DNA of 64,000 bases from Blastobasis lacticolella (GCA_905147135.1 LR990053.1:10862501-10926500); one strand, 5' to 3'; counted from the first letter of the stretch, positions 35,125-46,975 are shown. The notes: a model not told the origin generated them from the letters alone. Program-made: numbers and translations.

Positions 35125-35261
35125 TCTGAGAGGAGAAGGATTTTTGGCACTGCTTCATAATGTAATGCATTGTTGAAGGTCCATTGATTCTTATTTACAC
35201 GTTATCATTCGCTGATACTGCTTTTTTTTAATTAATTTGTTTAGATACAATTAGTTTTTAT

Positions 35262-35481
35262 CATCACAACCCGTAACAGTCCACTGCAGGACTTAGGGCC
35301 TCTCCCACGAAATGGTAGGTTATTGCCATAATCTTAACGCTTGGCAGGCGGGTTGGAGATCGCAGTGTTTAAATATAACAATTGAAAATGCTGCTGGCCA
35401 TTTTCCAGACTACGGAGACTCTTGATCTTTTGCCTTGAAAACATTAGTCGCCTTGTACGACACACATGAGCGTAAGGGGTT
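35262..35481 (-). mobile_element. RTE-like short retroposon (family 3)
   Basis: TCATCACAACCCGTAACAGT, CCACTGCAGGACTTAGGGCC, GGCAGGCGGGTTGGAGATCG and TTGTACGACACACATGAGCG, in reverse orientation. Confidence 0.85.
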
Positions 35482-35654
35482 AATTAGTTGTAATTGCATG
35501 ATAAAAATAGATTACATATTATTTATTACGAGCTTTATTTATAATCTGAAATTACTCATATGGACATCTGATAATTGGAATTAATTTAATATTGGTGCGT
35601 AACAATTACCAAGGCTATCAATTATGGCGTTATCTACTTATTATACTACACCCA

Positions 35655-35765
35655 GACCCGTATCAGAAATTAAAATTCATCATTTCAATTCCTGCTCGGT
35701 CGGGAATCGATCCCTGCGTGGCATCCGGAATGTTAACCAACTGAACAACTTAGGTCATCAGGTTA
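35655..35765 (-). mobile_element. SINE family 2, head part
   Basis: B box GGGAATCGATCCC and TTAACCAACTGAACAACTTA in reverse orientation. Confidence 0.75.
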
Positions 35766-35769
35766 GCTT

Positions 35770-36199
35770 TGGCCTCGAGACCATTTTAGGTAAATAACCT
35801 AGTACATAATGTATGAATTATTATACTATAGTGAGGTCGAGTCGTATCTCTGGTTCTACCCATTCGAGTTCTCAAAAACAGACAGTCAGACAAACAAAGA
35901 GACAGAAATTCCATAAAAGAAATTTTGAGCATATTTTCTCGTAGTTTCATCGTTTGTGTAAAGAGTGACTAAGGTTAGGATAATCCGAGGACCTAAAAGT
36001 GTGGCAATGACATAGTAAAACTTATATACAGCATATTTTACAATCTACTTACTCTAGTTTTTATTCGCTTGTAGCAAATTACGATGCCAAATGGTAAAAA
36101 TGCTTTCTAATTTTAATTAAATATAGAATTATGAGAATCATGACGTCGCGGTAGAACCAAAAAATACTGCGAGCCTTCGAAAGTGACTTTCAGACATTT
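35770..36199. other. Intergenic, nothing recognised
   Basis: AT-rich with no gene. Confidence 0.4.
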
Positions 36200-36204
36200 T
36201 CACT

Positions 36205-36278
36205 TGAAGAGTGAAATAATCAGAGGGATGCCTTTGCCCAGCAGTAAGATGATTCAGGCTAATATAATAATAATAAAA
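36205..36278 (+). mobile_element. RTE-like 3' end fragment
   Basis: GATGCCTTTGCCCAGCAGTA, then GATTCAGGCTAATATAATAA, parallels GG(C/T)CCAGCAGTGGGAC...GGCTAATA ends. Confidence 0.6.
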
Positions 36279-36344
36279 ATGTGAATCACATATAAATTCA
36301 TACAACAAACAAGTAACTGGCAATTGAGTTAGCACAAGCATGAA

Positions 36345-36605
36345 CTTTACCCGTACTCAAAGTGTTTACGGAACGGCGTCAGTCCGGCCGTTCACCGTCG
36401 CTTGTTTTAATTACCGCAATCGATCGGGACCTCTCTACTTTACGATCGGGTCACTAGCTCGCAGACGAGTCGAACAATATGGTGCAATCAAATCTGGGCG
36501 CAGTCCGCGATTCGAACATTCGGTTCGGGACGGTCAAATTGTATTGTCCGTTGTGACAAGTTGTTTGTTTCTGTTTATTACCTACGTACTCGTATGGGTG
36601 TGATG
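36345..36605 (+). other. CpG-rich patch, possible noncoding exon
   Basis: CG-rich 250 bp (GAACGGCGTCAGTCCGGCCG, ATCGATCGGGACC, GTTCGGGACGGTC) followed by CGTATGG|GTGTGA, which could serve as a splice donor. A frame of 87 residues crosses it but shows no known motif. It could be the 5' UTR exon of a gene with distant coding exons; this is speculation. Confidence 0.25.
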
Positions 36606-36631
36606 GATGTGTAGGTGTGACGTACATATAC

Positions 36632-36745
36632 AAATAAATAAATATGCATCGATAATTCACACAGCGCCATCTAGCCGTAAAGTAAACAATGCCTGTGTAA
36701 TGGGTGCCAGAGAATTGATGAAGCACTTACATATTTTTAAATACA
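36632..36745 (-). mobile_element. SINE family 2, 3' part
   Basis: AAATAAATAAATATG tail, then CACACAGCGCCATCTAGCC. Confidence 0.8.
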
Positions 36746-37033
36746 TACTTATTATGTATCTTTAAAATATTAAACTTACAGAAGACTATTATCGCTACAG
36801 ATAGCTACAAGAAAAAATTTGCATCTGTTAGTGAAGTTTACACTTTAAATGTTATAGCTATTCAGGAGGGCAGAAGATTGATTGCATATATCTTTTGAAT
36901 TTTAGAAAATTGTTATTATAAATATCAAAATCCGAGCTGAGATAGAGTATACAAGTGACATATTTTAGAAATAGGGTTGTAATACGAAGTGTTATTCCGA
37001 TACACTTGCAACGCAAAGGGTTACGAAATCTGT

Positions 37034-37056
37034 AAAAAAAAAAAAAAAAAAAAAAA
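37034..37056. repeat. Poly-A run
   Basis: About 23 consecutive A directly beside the tail of a minus-strand SINE. Confidence 0.9.
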
Positions 37057-37425
37057 GTCATCATTTTGGCATTAATGTCCCGGTTGTGCTCTCGAGAACG
37101 AGGGCCCGGGGTCCGCCTTGACCGTGATCCAGGATTTGGCGATCATGTTATTACAGCAGCGCGACTGCCATCTGACTTCCGAGACCCTGCTACCAGGGGA
37201 ACCTGACCAGATTGGATCATGGTTACAAATTCAATTGCCTGAATTTGCAGGTTTCATCACGATGTTTTCCCACACCGTAAGATCATCGATTGGACTGTTA
37301 CGGGCTGTGATGATGATGAAGAGCATCGATTAGTATTCAACGAATGTACATAACTCAGAAAAGAGTTCGAACCCGGTACCTCTCGCTTACGAGTTGGATA
37401 CTCAACCGCCCGGCTACCGACGCTC
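37057..37425 (-). mobile_element. SINE family 1, full length, interrupted by a retroposon tail
   Basis: Complete from CATCATTTTGGCATTAATGT to the head GGTACCTCTCGCTTACGAGT. Between the CATCACGATGTTTTCCC and GCATCGATTAGTATTC parts lies an extra segment, 37282-37321 (TGGACTGTTACGGGCTGTGA then TGATGATGAA). That segment is the 3' end of family 3 in the opposite orientation. Confidence 0.88.
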
Positions 37426-37544
37426 TTGAAATCTGAATAAGGTATTTAGTTGTAATGAGGCAAGAAGTGACTGGGATTCTATTCTATCATATTGTTTACG
37501 TCTTTGCTCTAGAGATAATAAACATAATTGTTTACACCTATGAT

Positions 37545-37690
37545 TATATACTCTGTTATCTTGCATCCATCGGCTCCCTAGGACCTTAAAGAGGTCGTCC
37601 GTCCATCTCTTGGGAGGCCATCCAGAGAAAGCCACTCAACCACATCCGCCCCATCGGATATTGATTCTGTGAGTTTCTCCCAATAATCCC
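37545..37690 (-). mobile_element. RTE-type LINE C-terminus fragment
   Basis: Reads GWPPKRWTDDLFKVLGSRWM, the RTE motif RRW-x-DDL-x-K...GSRW(M), then loses similarity. Confidence 0.82.
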
Positions 37691-38133
37691 ATTAGTTAAA
37701 TCCTGGTTTGAGTCCTGGACAGGGACCGGTTCGTGGTTCAGGTCCAGTTCCTGGCCCCGGATCAGGTCCTGGTTCAGGTTCAGGTCCTGGCATCGGACCA
37801 GGACTTGGCTTCGGACCAGGTCTTAGCTACGGACCAGGTCCTGGTTCACGTCCAGGTCCTGGCCCCGGACCAGGTCCTGGCCCCGGACCAGGTCCTTGCT
37901 CCGAACCAGGTCCAGTCTGTGGTTCAGGTCCAGGTCCTGGCTTCGGACAAGGTCCTGGTCCAGCTAATGTTTATGGTCTATGTGCTGGCACTGGTCTAGG
38001 TCCTGGTTCTGGTTCAAGCTCGAATTGTGATCAAGGTTCCAGTTTTGGTCATGGTCCTGGACCCTAGACCTGGACTTTGTCTTGGACCAAAACTAGGATC
38101 TGGACCAGGGCCAGGATCAAGACCTAGACCAAG
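37691..38133 (+). repeat. Degenerate hexamer array (GGTCCT / GGACCA type)
   Basis: A 6-bp period runs through the whole stretch (GGTCCTGGCCCCGGACCA repeated with changes). One frame (37708-38067) reads as Gly-Pro and Gly-Ser dipeptides; another (37733-37999) reads as Val-Gln-Val-Leu. Because several frames stay open and there is no signal peptide or gene context, I call this a satellite, not a gene. Confidence 0.85.
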
Positions 38134-40350
38134 AAGATCGGATATAATGTATTTTGACAATCGGTTAATTTGTCGATTTTCGCTAATTAAAATAACAAGC
38201 CGATGACATACAGTTAACATGAGAAAAAACTTTCCGGAAACCCAAAATAACATTAATCAGCCGTTAATTGGAGATTTGACAATCCGTTGACAAGCTAAGC
38301 AAGTTAACAAACTGTCAATTGGCCCTTTCAGAAACTTAAACTTCATTTAAATGCATTTTAATGATGATTAATCATAGATTAACAAGCTGTTACGTAATTT
38401 TTGCGTTGACAAGCATTTCAGAAACCGGGTGTTAATGTATTAGATAGAATCTCCATTGACCAGAAAATTGACAGTAAAATTTATATTATATGTTTTGAAC
38501 ACTACTACCATCTTCAATCCGCCGGCCAAGCATGGAGACTATTGTAAAATCCTACATTGATATGGAGGAGGTTCAAGGCCAGCTGCCGACGAGTAATGGG
38601 TTGTTGAATCAATAAGAGACAGTATAAGGCACACTATCTGAGCACCACCTTTTCTTGAAACGTCTCGTCGTATTACATCTCTTGTTTATTCCAGTCACAA
38701 ATCCAACATTTGGCCATACTTCTCGAAGTATTTACTTCTGGAAGGTTCGCGTAGGCACATTTAATTTTGTATGTAAAGTCTCGACTGCGCAATCACGTGC
38801 CTTGCCTATTCAAGAAGGTTTTCGTTATCAAGACTCGCACAGGCGTAATTTACATCTAGTTTAGGAATAACTATATCATAATATTAATATTATACTTCAA
38901 ATCAGCTCAGCAGTTTCCAATATATTTACTCAGAAACAGCTGCATCTGCACACTGCTACGTAATTTAAGGAACCCAATTTAAACAGGTAAGTACATGCTT
39001 ACTACAACCAATGTTGTGTTGGCAATGTTGTTCTTAAATGGTTTGGGCAACGTTTGCTTAGCGCAAACTATCTTACTATAACTCTAGTCAAACTAATTAA
39101 GTACTGTCAGTATTAGGAGTTTTAGAGGAATATGTAATGTCGATTGCGGTTGTTGTTCGTGAAACACACTTCGTGCAATAGAACTTTGCGGACACAACTG
39201 TGGATCTTAGCTAAACAGGAGCGCTTGCATAGTTGGGCTTTCACGCACAACAGGCCATAACGGTATATTGCTGAACTCTGCGCTGACTCCAGCCATTTTG
39301 AATGCCTGAAAATTAACAATGGTTTATCGAATGCCCCGGTGGTCTACCAACGTAAACATTGCTAATATTTTGCACGACTACATAAACGAAGGTAAAGAGT
39401 ATGTTATTCGGACTCCTATTTTGGCAATCAAAGAAAGGACAGATTTAGGGTCAGGTCAGAGGCTTAGGTTTTGCACATGCTTACTGAGGTGGCAATTGTA
39501 ATTGATTTAAAAAAGTGCACGTTTCTCGCTAAGCACGGTGTGTTGAGCTGAGTGCTCCACTGGATGACGTAGAGCTGGGCTCCACTGTGATTGTGTTTAT
39601 CGAGAATCCCGCTAAACACATGTTATGTAATAGTTCATATACATTATGTATGAATTAAGATGCGACTCCAGTACCTACATATCTGTACGTAGTTGATAAT
39701 AGCCATGACATCACAAATGACGTCACTGATGAGGTAAATGCAGCAGCAGGACCATATTCTATAGCTGCAAACTTCTAAAGCTTCATGGACGAGGACGCGC
39801 CGTGTCGTCAGGAGAGGCCGTATTAGCACAAAATTGTGGTTATGTGACATAAGGTGACGCCATCGACGACGTAAAAGTAGAAACCAGCCGGCGCGGGAGG
39901 ACTTTTAGCCGCAGCATTGGGATCGACTGGTCATTTATAGTTTCCTACATTACTTGTTATTATATTCATACCTATGAGAATACCTAAGCATTGTGATTTA
40001 ATAACCTTACTTTATTAAATTATTCAAATTTAATACTTTTATCACACAGGTTGGTATACATATAAATAATATACAGATGTTAAGTGAATACATAGAGCTC
40101 TGTGGTCTGCTCACGGACATACAATAATTCACAGATTTAGGTCATTAAAATAAAATATAATGAAATTAAATATATCTACCGCACATGTCAAATTGTTATT
40201 ATTTAATTAAGTCAAATTTATTTTATTACTAAGCTATTCATATATAAGTCATTAAAATACATTATTTATTATTTATTCAATTTTCTGATTATAATTTCTA
40301 AAAATATTACATACTTATATACCATACTAGTGGACCCGGCGCGACCGCGT
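38134..40350. other. Long stretch without a supported gene
   Basis: 38,190-38,440 carries repeated TTAACAAGC/TTGACAAGC-type words and AAGCATTTCAGAAACCGGGT, a weak match to AAGCGTTTCAGAAACTGGGC in the 58-kb repeat. The rest is AT-rich, with a GC-richer piece at 39,780-39,920. Confidence 0.4.
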
Positions 40351-40354
40351 ACGG

Positions 40355-40575
40355 CTTCTTTATTTATTTTACAGGTTATTGTGCACAACAAATAGTATTT
40401 AAAATTTCTACCGTCCTTTTTTTCTTGCTTAAAACCTTCCTCTTGAATCACTCGTATATATTGTTGAAAACGTATGTAACTTTGCGTATTTAAAAATATC
40501 TAAGCGTACATAGATACATACACAGTTACAGACGGCGGAAATCGACTTTGTTTTATAGGTACTACTATGTATAGA
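40355..40575. mobile_element. Lepidopteran nonautonomous repeat / LINE tail remnant
   Basis: GACCCGGCGCGACCGCGTAC (40333 on), TTTATTTTACAGGTTATTGT and GAAATCGACTTTGTTTTATA are words I know from a widespread lepidopteran repeat that ends near ...GCGACTTTGTTTTATACTATGTA. Element type not established. Confidence 0.45.
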
Positions 40576-41134
40576 CACTTACCTATACAGAATACTTGAA
40601 TAGATCCTATTCAAGCATTCTAACGACGTTCATAAGTGTTATCTTGATGTAACTTTAATTTAATAAATGTATTTTGGCACGGTCAAGTATACTTTATCCG
40701 AATAAGAAAAATACGGAGTTTCTCAGTAGGTATAATTCTGATTACATTATGAGCTCGAACAAAGCGGACGAATCCAATCCCGCAAAGGTACGTCTGATTC
40801 CACAATCTAGCTAGCACAAGCCGTAGTGGAAGCTAAATAAATTACCGTCCATCAGCCATTCTATTAACGGGGTGTAATTGACATTTTGAAATCATGCCTT
40901 GCTGGCTGTAAGTAATTGCAGACGTCTATGTAATAAATAATAATGTATCCAACTCGATATTTTTAGCTTAAAAGGCTTAATAGGTACGGTGTTCACAATT
41001 ACTCGTTGTGTTTTAGTTTAAATAGGCAACCATTATTTAGATATCAAGAAAATAAAGATTATAGTACTAGCGAAATTGTTCTTTGATGTCTAGTAAAGTT
41101 AGAAACGCTAGGGAATGATTGTTTTACTGTACAG
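40576..41134. other. Intergenic, nothing recognised
   Basis: AT-rich with no gene. Confidence 0.4.
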
Positions 41135-41148
41135 TATTGTGGTCAGAT

Positions 41149-41221
41149 GAGCCGCTCGGTTGAGTATCCAACTCGTAAGCGAGAGGTACCGGGTTCGAAT
41201 CCCGCTGCGGCCATGATTATT
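41149..41221 (+). mobile_element. Head-only SINE (or tRNA-like retrocopy) with perfect target-site duplication
   Basis: 73 bp, GAGCCGCTCGGTTGAGTATC through the B box CCGGGTTCGAATCCCG to GCTGCGGCCATG, matches only the tRNA-like head of family 1. It is flanked by a perfect 14-bp direct repeat, TATTGTGGTCAGAT, at 41135-41148 and 41222-41235. The duplication shows that the insertion itself was short, not trimmed later. Cloverleaf pairing is poor, so it is not called a tRNA gene. Confidence 0.85.
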
Positions 41222-41235
41222 TATTGTGGTCAGAT

Positions 41236-41670
41236 CGTTCTAATGTTTCAGTACTTTTATGATGTTGCTAACTGATTATTAATATTATGAATCATCGGTA
41301 GTGAATATAATAACTTCCATTAAATGTTCCATTAAATGCTTTCAAATTACTTTTGATAACTAGTGAAGCTTTTATTATCGCTTAGAAATTCTAAGGGCTA
41401 GATAGAGCCCGTTTGTAATACAATATATAATAAAACCGATATTAGAGTTCTCCGGATTGATAGTTATACAAATATTATAAAGAAAAAAAGATTGATTCGT
41501 TAATCAATAAACTCCAAAGTTACTTAACCGATTTAAAAAAGTATTTTACCTAGGTATGAAAAGCTACAAAAATATACAAAGACATTGATTCTTAAGAAAA
41601 GTTTAATAATACCTATAACCCCCTATAATACATACCCCATACATACATACTTATAGCAAAACGAAGACCC
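41236..41670. other. Intergenic, nothing recognised
   Basis: AT-rich with no gene. Confidence 0.4.
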
Positions 41671-41674
41671 TCTG

Positions 41675-41915
41675 TTGGTGGCCACGCGAAGGTTCGAAAG
41701 AACGTTTCTCGCTCGCACGATTCGGATGTGGAATGAGCTCCCAGCCGCAGTGTTTCCTTTGGACATTGGCATGGGATCGTTCAGAAGGTACATTAGAGAT
41801 ATCTTCAGCGGCGGGAAACGCATTAGCAGCGCACCCGGTGTTGCTGATGTCCATAGGCGGCGGTGACCACTTTTCATCAAGAGGCCCGCTTGCCGGTTTG
41901 TTTACTGTATAACAT
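41675..41915 (+). mobile_element. LINE C-terminus fragment (WNELP family)
   Basis: Reads RRFERTFLARTIRMWNELPA, then AVFPLDIGMGSFRRYIRDIF and VADVHRRR, stop, followed by a GTATAACATAAAAAAATAAA tail. It is frame-intact over 63 residues. Confidence 0.87.
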
Positions 41916-41919
41916 AAAA

Positions 41920-42590
41920 AAATAAACCAAGTATCAAAATGTTGCCTATTCGCATAATTTCATAACGGGTGCACCAGTTTACCAATTCTTTTGTTGTGTT
42001 TGTAACTCGCAGGACAAGGTTTGTATAAAAGAAAAAAGGGTAAATAGGAATAAGAAAGGGGTAAGTTAGGGTAGGGGTAGGGTATGGGTAAGAGCGATAG
42101 AAATCATCACCAGAAGGCCACGCCCTGATGTGTTCTCCTCACACGAGCACGGGATAAGAAGATACGCTCGCTCGAAGTCGCGCCGGGCAGCTTATATTTA
42201 ATTAGAAAGAAAAGAAAAGACATTCATTACACATAGCACACCACGACACAATAACAGTTACAGTTACAGACAAAGGAAACACAAATAATTAAACATCTAA
42301 TCATCTAAGACAATGCGTCCTGCCTCCCATGCCACTGTCATTAAACGATCGAATATCACAAGTAACAAGTGCCCACAAACAGCCCATAGATATATATCAC
42401 CAGATGGTTAGGATATTAGGCGCCTTGTACGACACCCACATGGCCAGAGTGTAATCGACTCTACTAATCTTGACAAACAAAACATTAATGAATGCTATCA
42501 AGACGTTACAAGATTACGAAACACTAAATTCTGAAGCTGGTTTGTTACCTTTTGAATGAAGTGCGGTAATAAGTTATTGTTAGGTAAATG
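41920..42590. other. No gene; one repeat-like patch
   Basis: 42,040-42,200 has a purine-rich run (GGGGTAAGTTAGGGTAGGGG) then a GC-richer strip with CGAAGTCGCGCCGGG, possibly a LINE 3' UTR. TTGTACGACACCCACATGGC at 42,426-42,445 matches the 5' part of family 3 in reverse. Confidence 0.35.
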
Positions 42591-42593
42591 TAT

Positions 42594-42971
42594 TGTTACA
42601 AATCGCCAGGCATTTACTTAAAAAGAATATTAACAACAGAACAAAACCTTTATTTCTCTAAATTAATTGTTACAATGAAATTAACACAAGTAATGGCTAG
42701 GGAGCACGTCCTTCCGTTCCGAGCGCCTCCAGCAAAGTGAAGTCTTCCATCGCTGCTATCTGCTGTCCTGCTTACAGCCGCGAAATTCACCGCCGTGACG
42801 TTAGCGCACGATCTTCACTCCGCGGATAGGGTTCCTCAGGCTAATAGTATAATAATTCCCATACTTTTTCTTCTGTAGACAACGGGTATCTTTAAAGCAT
42901 TCAGATTGAGCCCTCAATACTTTCGTTACAACATTATTTTTGACCTAGTTTCGACCCGGTGGGTCGCTACA
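42594..42971 (-). mobile_element. Possible solo LTR
   Basis: On the minus strand the segment starts TGTAGCGACCCACCGGGTCG and ends ...CGATTTGTAACA, so it has TG/CA ends. It has an AATAAA signal near its end and GC content above the flanks, and is about 378 bp. ATGT occurs near both ends but not exactly at the borders. No gag or pol and no second copy in the window, so this is tentative. Confidence 0.35.
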
Positions 42972-43334
42972 ATGTTGCCCGTAAAATAATGATTGCATAT
43001 TATACAAATGACTGGACAATTACTATAATGGGGAGCGTGAAAAGCGGTTGTTTTTCATTTCCTACGGTTTCCCGACCGCGTGCTTATCATTAACAGGTAC
43101 TATTTTTAAAGGTCGATGATCGTTCTTTTGTTTAATCGGGCAATTTGCGAGTATCCGTCGTAGCCAGCGACCACAGTTTATTTTGCTTAGATTTTAACTT
43201 AAAAATAAAGTAAACCTGCGTACATACCTAAGAGAGCGTTCAATTCTTGCGAATGCGCCGTGATATCAGTTGCTGCAACTGCGCATCCGCAAGATTTGGA
43301 TACAGAGATACAGACGGGCAAGTTTTATATAATA
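42972..43334. other. Intergenic, nothing recognised
   Basis: No gene. Confidence 0.4.
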
Positions 43335-43830
43335 TTAAATATTTTATCTATTTATTTTATTTTTATTTAACAGTTTATTGTGCACAGGAAATACATATCG
43401 AATAACATACAAAGTAATAAATGGCACAACAGGCGCTACTTATTTCTAAAAGAAATCTCTTCCAGCAGGCCTACTGAGTGTGCTGTGATCATAAGACGCC
43501 GATAGAACGTGCACAATATTACTTATCTAAATAGGCATATATTTAAGTATATTTATTCTACTTACACATATAAATATCTATAAATATGTACATACACACA
43601 CACATACATACATACATATCGATTTATAATATAATAATAATATATACTACATACAGGCATTATCTATAACTTAGGAGCACTCTCTGATAGATAAAACTCT
43701 TTTTTACGGTTTTTGAATATGGCAATAGACTGGCTACCACGCACCTCGTGCGGAAGAGAATTCCAAAGTCTTGCAGCATGAGCATGAGTAAATAACTATC
43801 CTATGACCGTAATTCTGAGAATATGCGATT
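43335..43830 (-). mobile_element. LINE 3' end: C-terminus plus 3' UTR
   Basis: Minus strand at 43,810-43,670 reads HAARLWNSLPHEVRGSQSIA, then IFKNRKKEFYLSESAPKL and a stop. The WNSLP...FK motif is again the reverse transcriptase tail. The 3' UTR runs to TGTGCACAATAAACTGTTAA and AT-rich repeats. It includes a CA/TACA microsatellite at 43,590-43,618. Confidence 0.78.
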
Positions 43831-46000
43831 GTAGCTTTAGTTATATGTTATTGCATTGTACGTCTTTAGAATACTTAGAACAACTTAAAATTGTTCTAAG
43901 TTCTGAGTCTCTCCTACCTGAATAAAAAATTTTAACGCAGTTTCGAGACTCTTCAGTTATATTTCATTAGCCGTTCACTACTTTAGCGTTTCTCAAAGTA
44001 TTTCTTGTCACACTGGAGGATTTGCTCTAACTTTCACGCTTGGTGATGGGGTTGGAAATAACAGTGTAGAAAATTTATATTAACATTGCTTTTATTTTCT
44101 AGGTACACTAAGATTAGGGACTCGGTTATTCTTGCCATACGAATGAATTAAATAGTCACTTAAAATACAATTGATACACGTGTTATTGATTGTACTTAAA
44201 ATTCAAAATGTTCAAACTTTTGTGGGACTCATTAGAACTTTACGTCAGACGTTGTCTGGCATACATTATGTCGAGTTTAAACTTTGCAAGCGCCTTTTAA
44301 TGAGCCTAGTTATCAAAGTGTGCAGTTCCAAATCCCGATCAAACGTGACGAGAAATGCCCATAAATCATTTTGTATTCGAGACTCGCATCGGCTCGATAA
44401 CCTACACCTGAAGGTGGCATGAATAATGTATCAAGCCTACGTAACGCCTTTAATGGTGGAAAAAAAACCGGTAGTTGTAATGCGATAACACGAAATTCAC
44501 GTATGAGGAATTCCAACGATACCAGGGGTCGGATACAAGAATACCGGAAAATTGGCCATTCGGAAAATTGATTCGAGTGTTTTATTTCGTTTACCGCCTA
44601 TGCCGAGTTCGGTGTTGTTGTTCGAAACTTTTCGAGAGTTTCGAATTTCATGCGTAGACTTTCGACCTTTCGACTTTTATTTGTTCAGAGGAAATAAATC
44701 TGCAAGTTAAAGGAGCAAAGTGTAACGTACTGAACATTTTGGTTAAAATGTAAGTATAGGGAGCTACCTACTCTCCATTGTATTCGAAAGTATGGATCCG
44801 AAAGATCCAACTATTCAAATTACGACCGTATGTTAGACAAGCTTCTCTAACCTTGTCTAATAAATATCGTCAAAATGTCGCTTCAGAAAAACGTGAAGAT
44901 TAACAATTTAATTCGTAGTAATTAAATCTACGAAAAAATAACCTCTGGTTTCATTTTTACTAAAAGCGTAAATTGCAAATAAAAAGAACATAAACTTTGT
45001 CTTTGATTAGAATCAGAGAAAATACTGATCTACTCGTATAATATAGCCCGTTAAGAGTTTGCAAATTACGGCCCGTCTATACTTTACTGCTTGCAAATAG
45101 AAGCCACTTTATAGGAAACGCGTACGCGTCGTACTTACATAGTCTTCGCGTAGCAACCGGACACAAAACGTGCAGTCTCACGACTCACAGATACACAACG
45201 CGGTGACTGTAAGGGCGCGTCACGATGACTATATACGGGTGCGACACGATTGCTGTGCGGTGACTATGCTGGCTCAGAGCGTGTTAACAAATAATAAAAT
45301 GAGCTTTCTGACATTAGTATAGAAACCAAAATTGCATAAACATTTGGATCAACTCGTGCAGAAGTCTGTGCGGGCTGTAGAACTTGACGGATTAAAAAAT
45401 ATGTATAAAATAGTGACTGAGATACCGCGTTCAGCGTCTTCTCTGATTTCGGATCGATCACAGTATACGTTATCGCCCTCACATGCTCTCAAACTAGCAA
45501 TTTACACCCAGTAGTATGTGAAACACGCGTAGCTGCGTCACCTCCAACCAGATATCAGGGCGCCCTTGGCAAACGAAGCGGTGTTTATCTTCGATAAAGG
45601 CAGCAATTTAGGCACCGACAATAGATTAAATATCAGCCATTACGAGTAATTAAAGCTCACTGAACCGTTGCTAATTGCACGCCCTCGAGCCTCAGAACTC
45701 ACCACCACAAACTCATTTTGTATACAAGTTTTTATTTGGCAGGATACAGGAAATAAACTTGGCTATAACATCTTCTGAACACTTGAGAAAAATAAAACAA
45801 ACAAAAAAGATATGATATATGTGAATGCATAAACTAAATATTTTTAAGTTACCATAACTTACTAACTACCTATAGCAAAAGATAATTAATGGCTTTAAAC
45901 GGCACCGCTACCCTATAGGTAAAGTAACTATACTTACAGTTATCCCGGCAGAAGCCGGAATTGACAGCGAGGATGATGATACTTACACTGTTCTCCCTAG
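43831..46000. other. Long stretch without a supported gene
   Basis: AT-rich, with CG-richer spots at 45,100-45,260 and 45,340-45,500. At 44,025-44,080 CTTTCACGCTTGGTGATGGG and GGAAATAACAGTG faintly resemble family 3. No exon recognised. Confidence 0.4.
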
Positions 46001-46008
46001 ACAGTCAT

Positions 46009-46240
46009 CATCATCACAGCTCATGAAAGTCCACTGCAGGATTTAGGGCCTCTCCACGAAAGGGTAGGTTATTGCCATAATCTCCACGCTTGGCAGGCGG
46101 GTTGGAGATCGCAGTGTTTTAAATATAACAATGGAAAACGCTGCTGCCCATTTTCCAGTCTACAGAAACTAGATATTTTGCCTCGAAAACATTAGTCACC
46201 TCGTACAACACCCATGAGTGTAAAGGGTTGGTTTTATTCT
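46009..46240 (-). mobile_element. RTE-like short retroposon (family 3)
   Basis: CATCATCACAGCTCATGAAA, GTCCACTGCAGGATTTAGGG, TTGGCAGGCGGGTTGGAGAT and CACCCATGAGTGTAAAGGG, in reverse orientation. Over 220 bp. Confidence 0.87.
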
Positions 46241-46711
46241 GGATGTCAGTTATTGTCTACTTAAATACGCAATTTTGCTAATATAAAATTTTCATAACAT
46301 AGTAAGTTAATAAAATAACATCTATGGGCATGTATGTAAACCTTACAAAGTCTGCAATAAACCATTTCATTTCATTTGTACTCTACCGGACACTACTCAG
46401 CCTATTCTGTATATATAGTCTATTTCATTAAGTATATTCCCAAAATATATACAAACGTAAAGCTCTTGCTACTTCGAAGAAAATCTCATAGGGACCTCTA
46501 CCTGAGTAACAAGGTTTTGTGTACTTTACTTGCGATCAAAGGATTAATCTTCCTGATTAGTTTAGAAACTTGGTACAGAGACACACAAGAACTGCCTGGT
46601 GAATCAAAATTGGTGGGTAGGTACACCTACTACCTATTCCACATAATGGAATTCTGATTTACTTTATTCCCCGATAATATATATCTAACGTCCGTCAGTT
46701 TCTTAAATTCG
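46241..46711. other. Intergenic, nothing recognised
   Basis: The frame at 46,376-46,657 has no known motif. Confidence 0.4.
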
Positions 46712-46975
46712 ACGACCTGAGTGGTTCAGTGGTCAACACGCAAAAGGTCCCAGGTTCGATTCCCGGCCGGGCAGAAATCAAAATAATGAATTTGATGAAT
46801 TATAAAATGATGAATTTTAATTTTTGTTACAGGTCTGGGTGTTCTATATATAATAAGTATGTATTTAAAAGTATTTAAGTAGTATATCAGTTATCTAGCA
46901 CCCATAGTACAAGCTATGCTTAGTTTGGGGCTAGATGGCGCTGTGTGGATATGTCCACGATTATTTATTTATTTA
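46712..46975 (+). mobile_element. tRNA-headed SINE (family 2), full length
   Basis: Head GACGACCTGAGTGGTTCAGT with B box GGTTCGATTCCC, body GTTACAGGTCTGGGTGTTCT, then GGGGCTAGATGGCGCTGTGT and an (ATTT)n tail. Best copy of the family in the window. Confidence 0.9.

Noticed and set aside
37708..38067. Gly-Pro-rich open frame resembling a structural or silk-like protein
   Set aside because: The DNA is a 6-bp satellite open in more than one frame, without signal peptide, splice sites or gene context; the same satellite recurs at 48.5 kb without a long frame.
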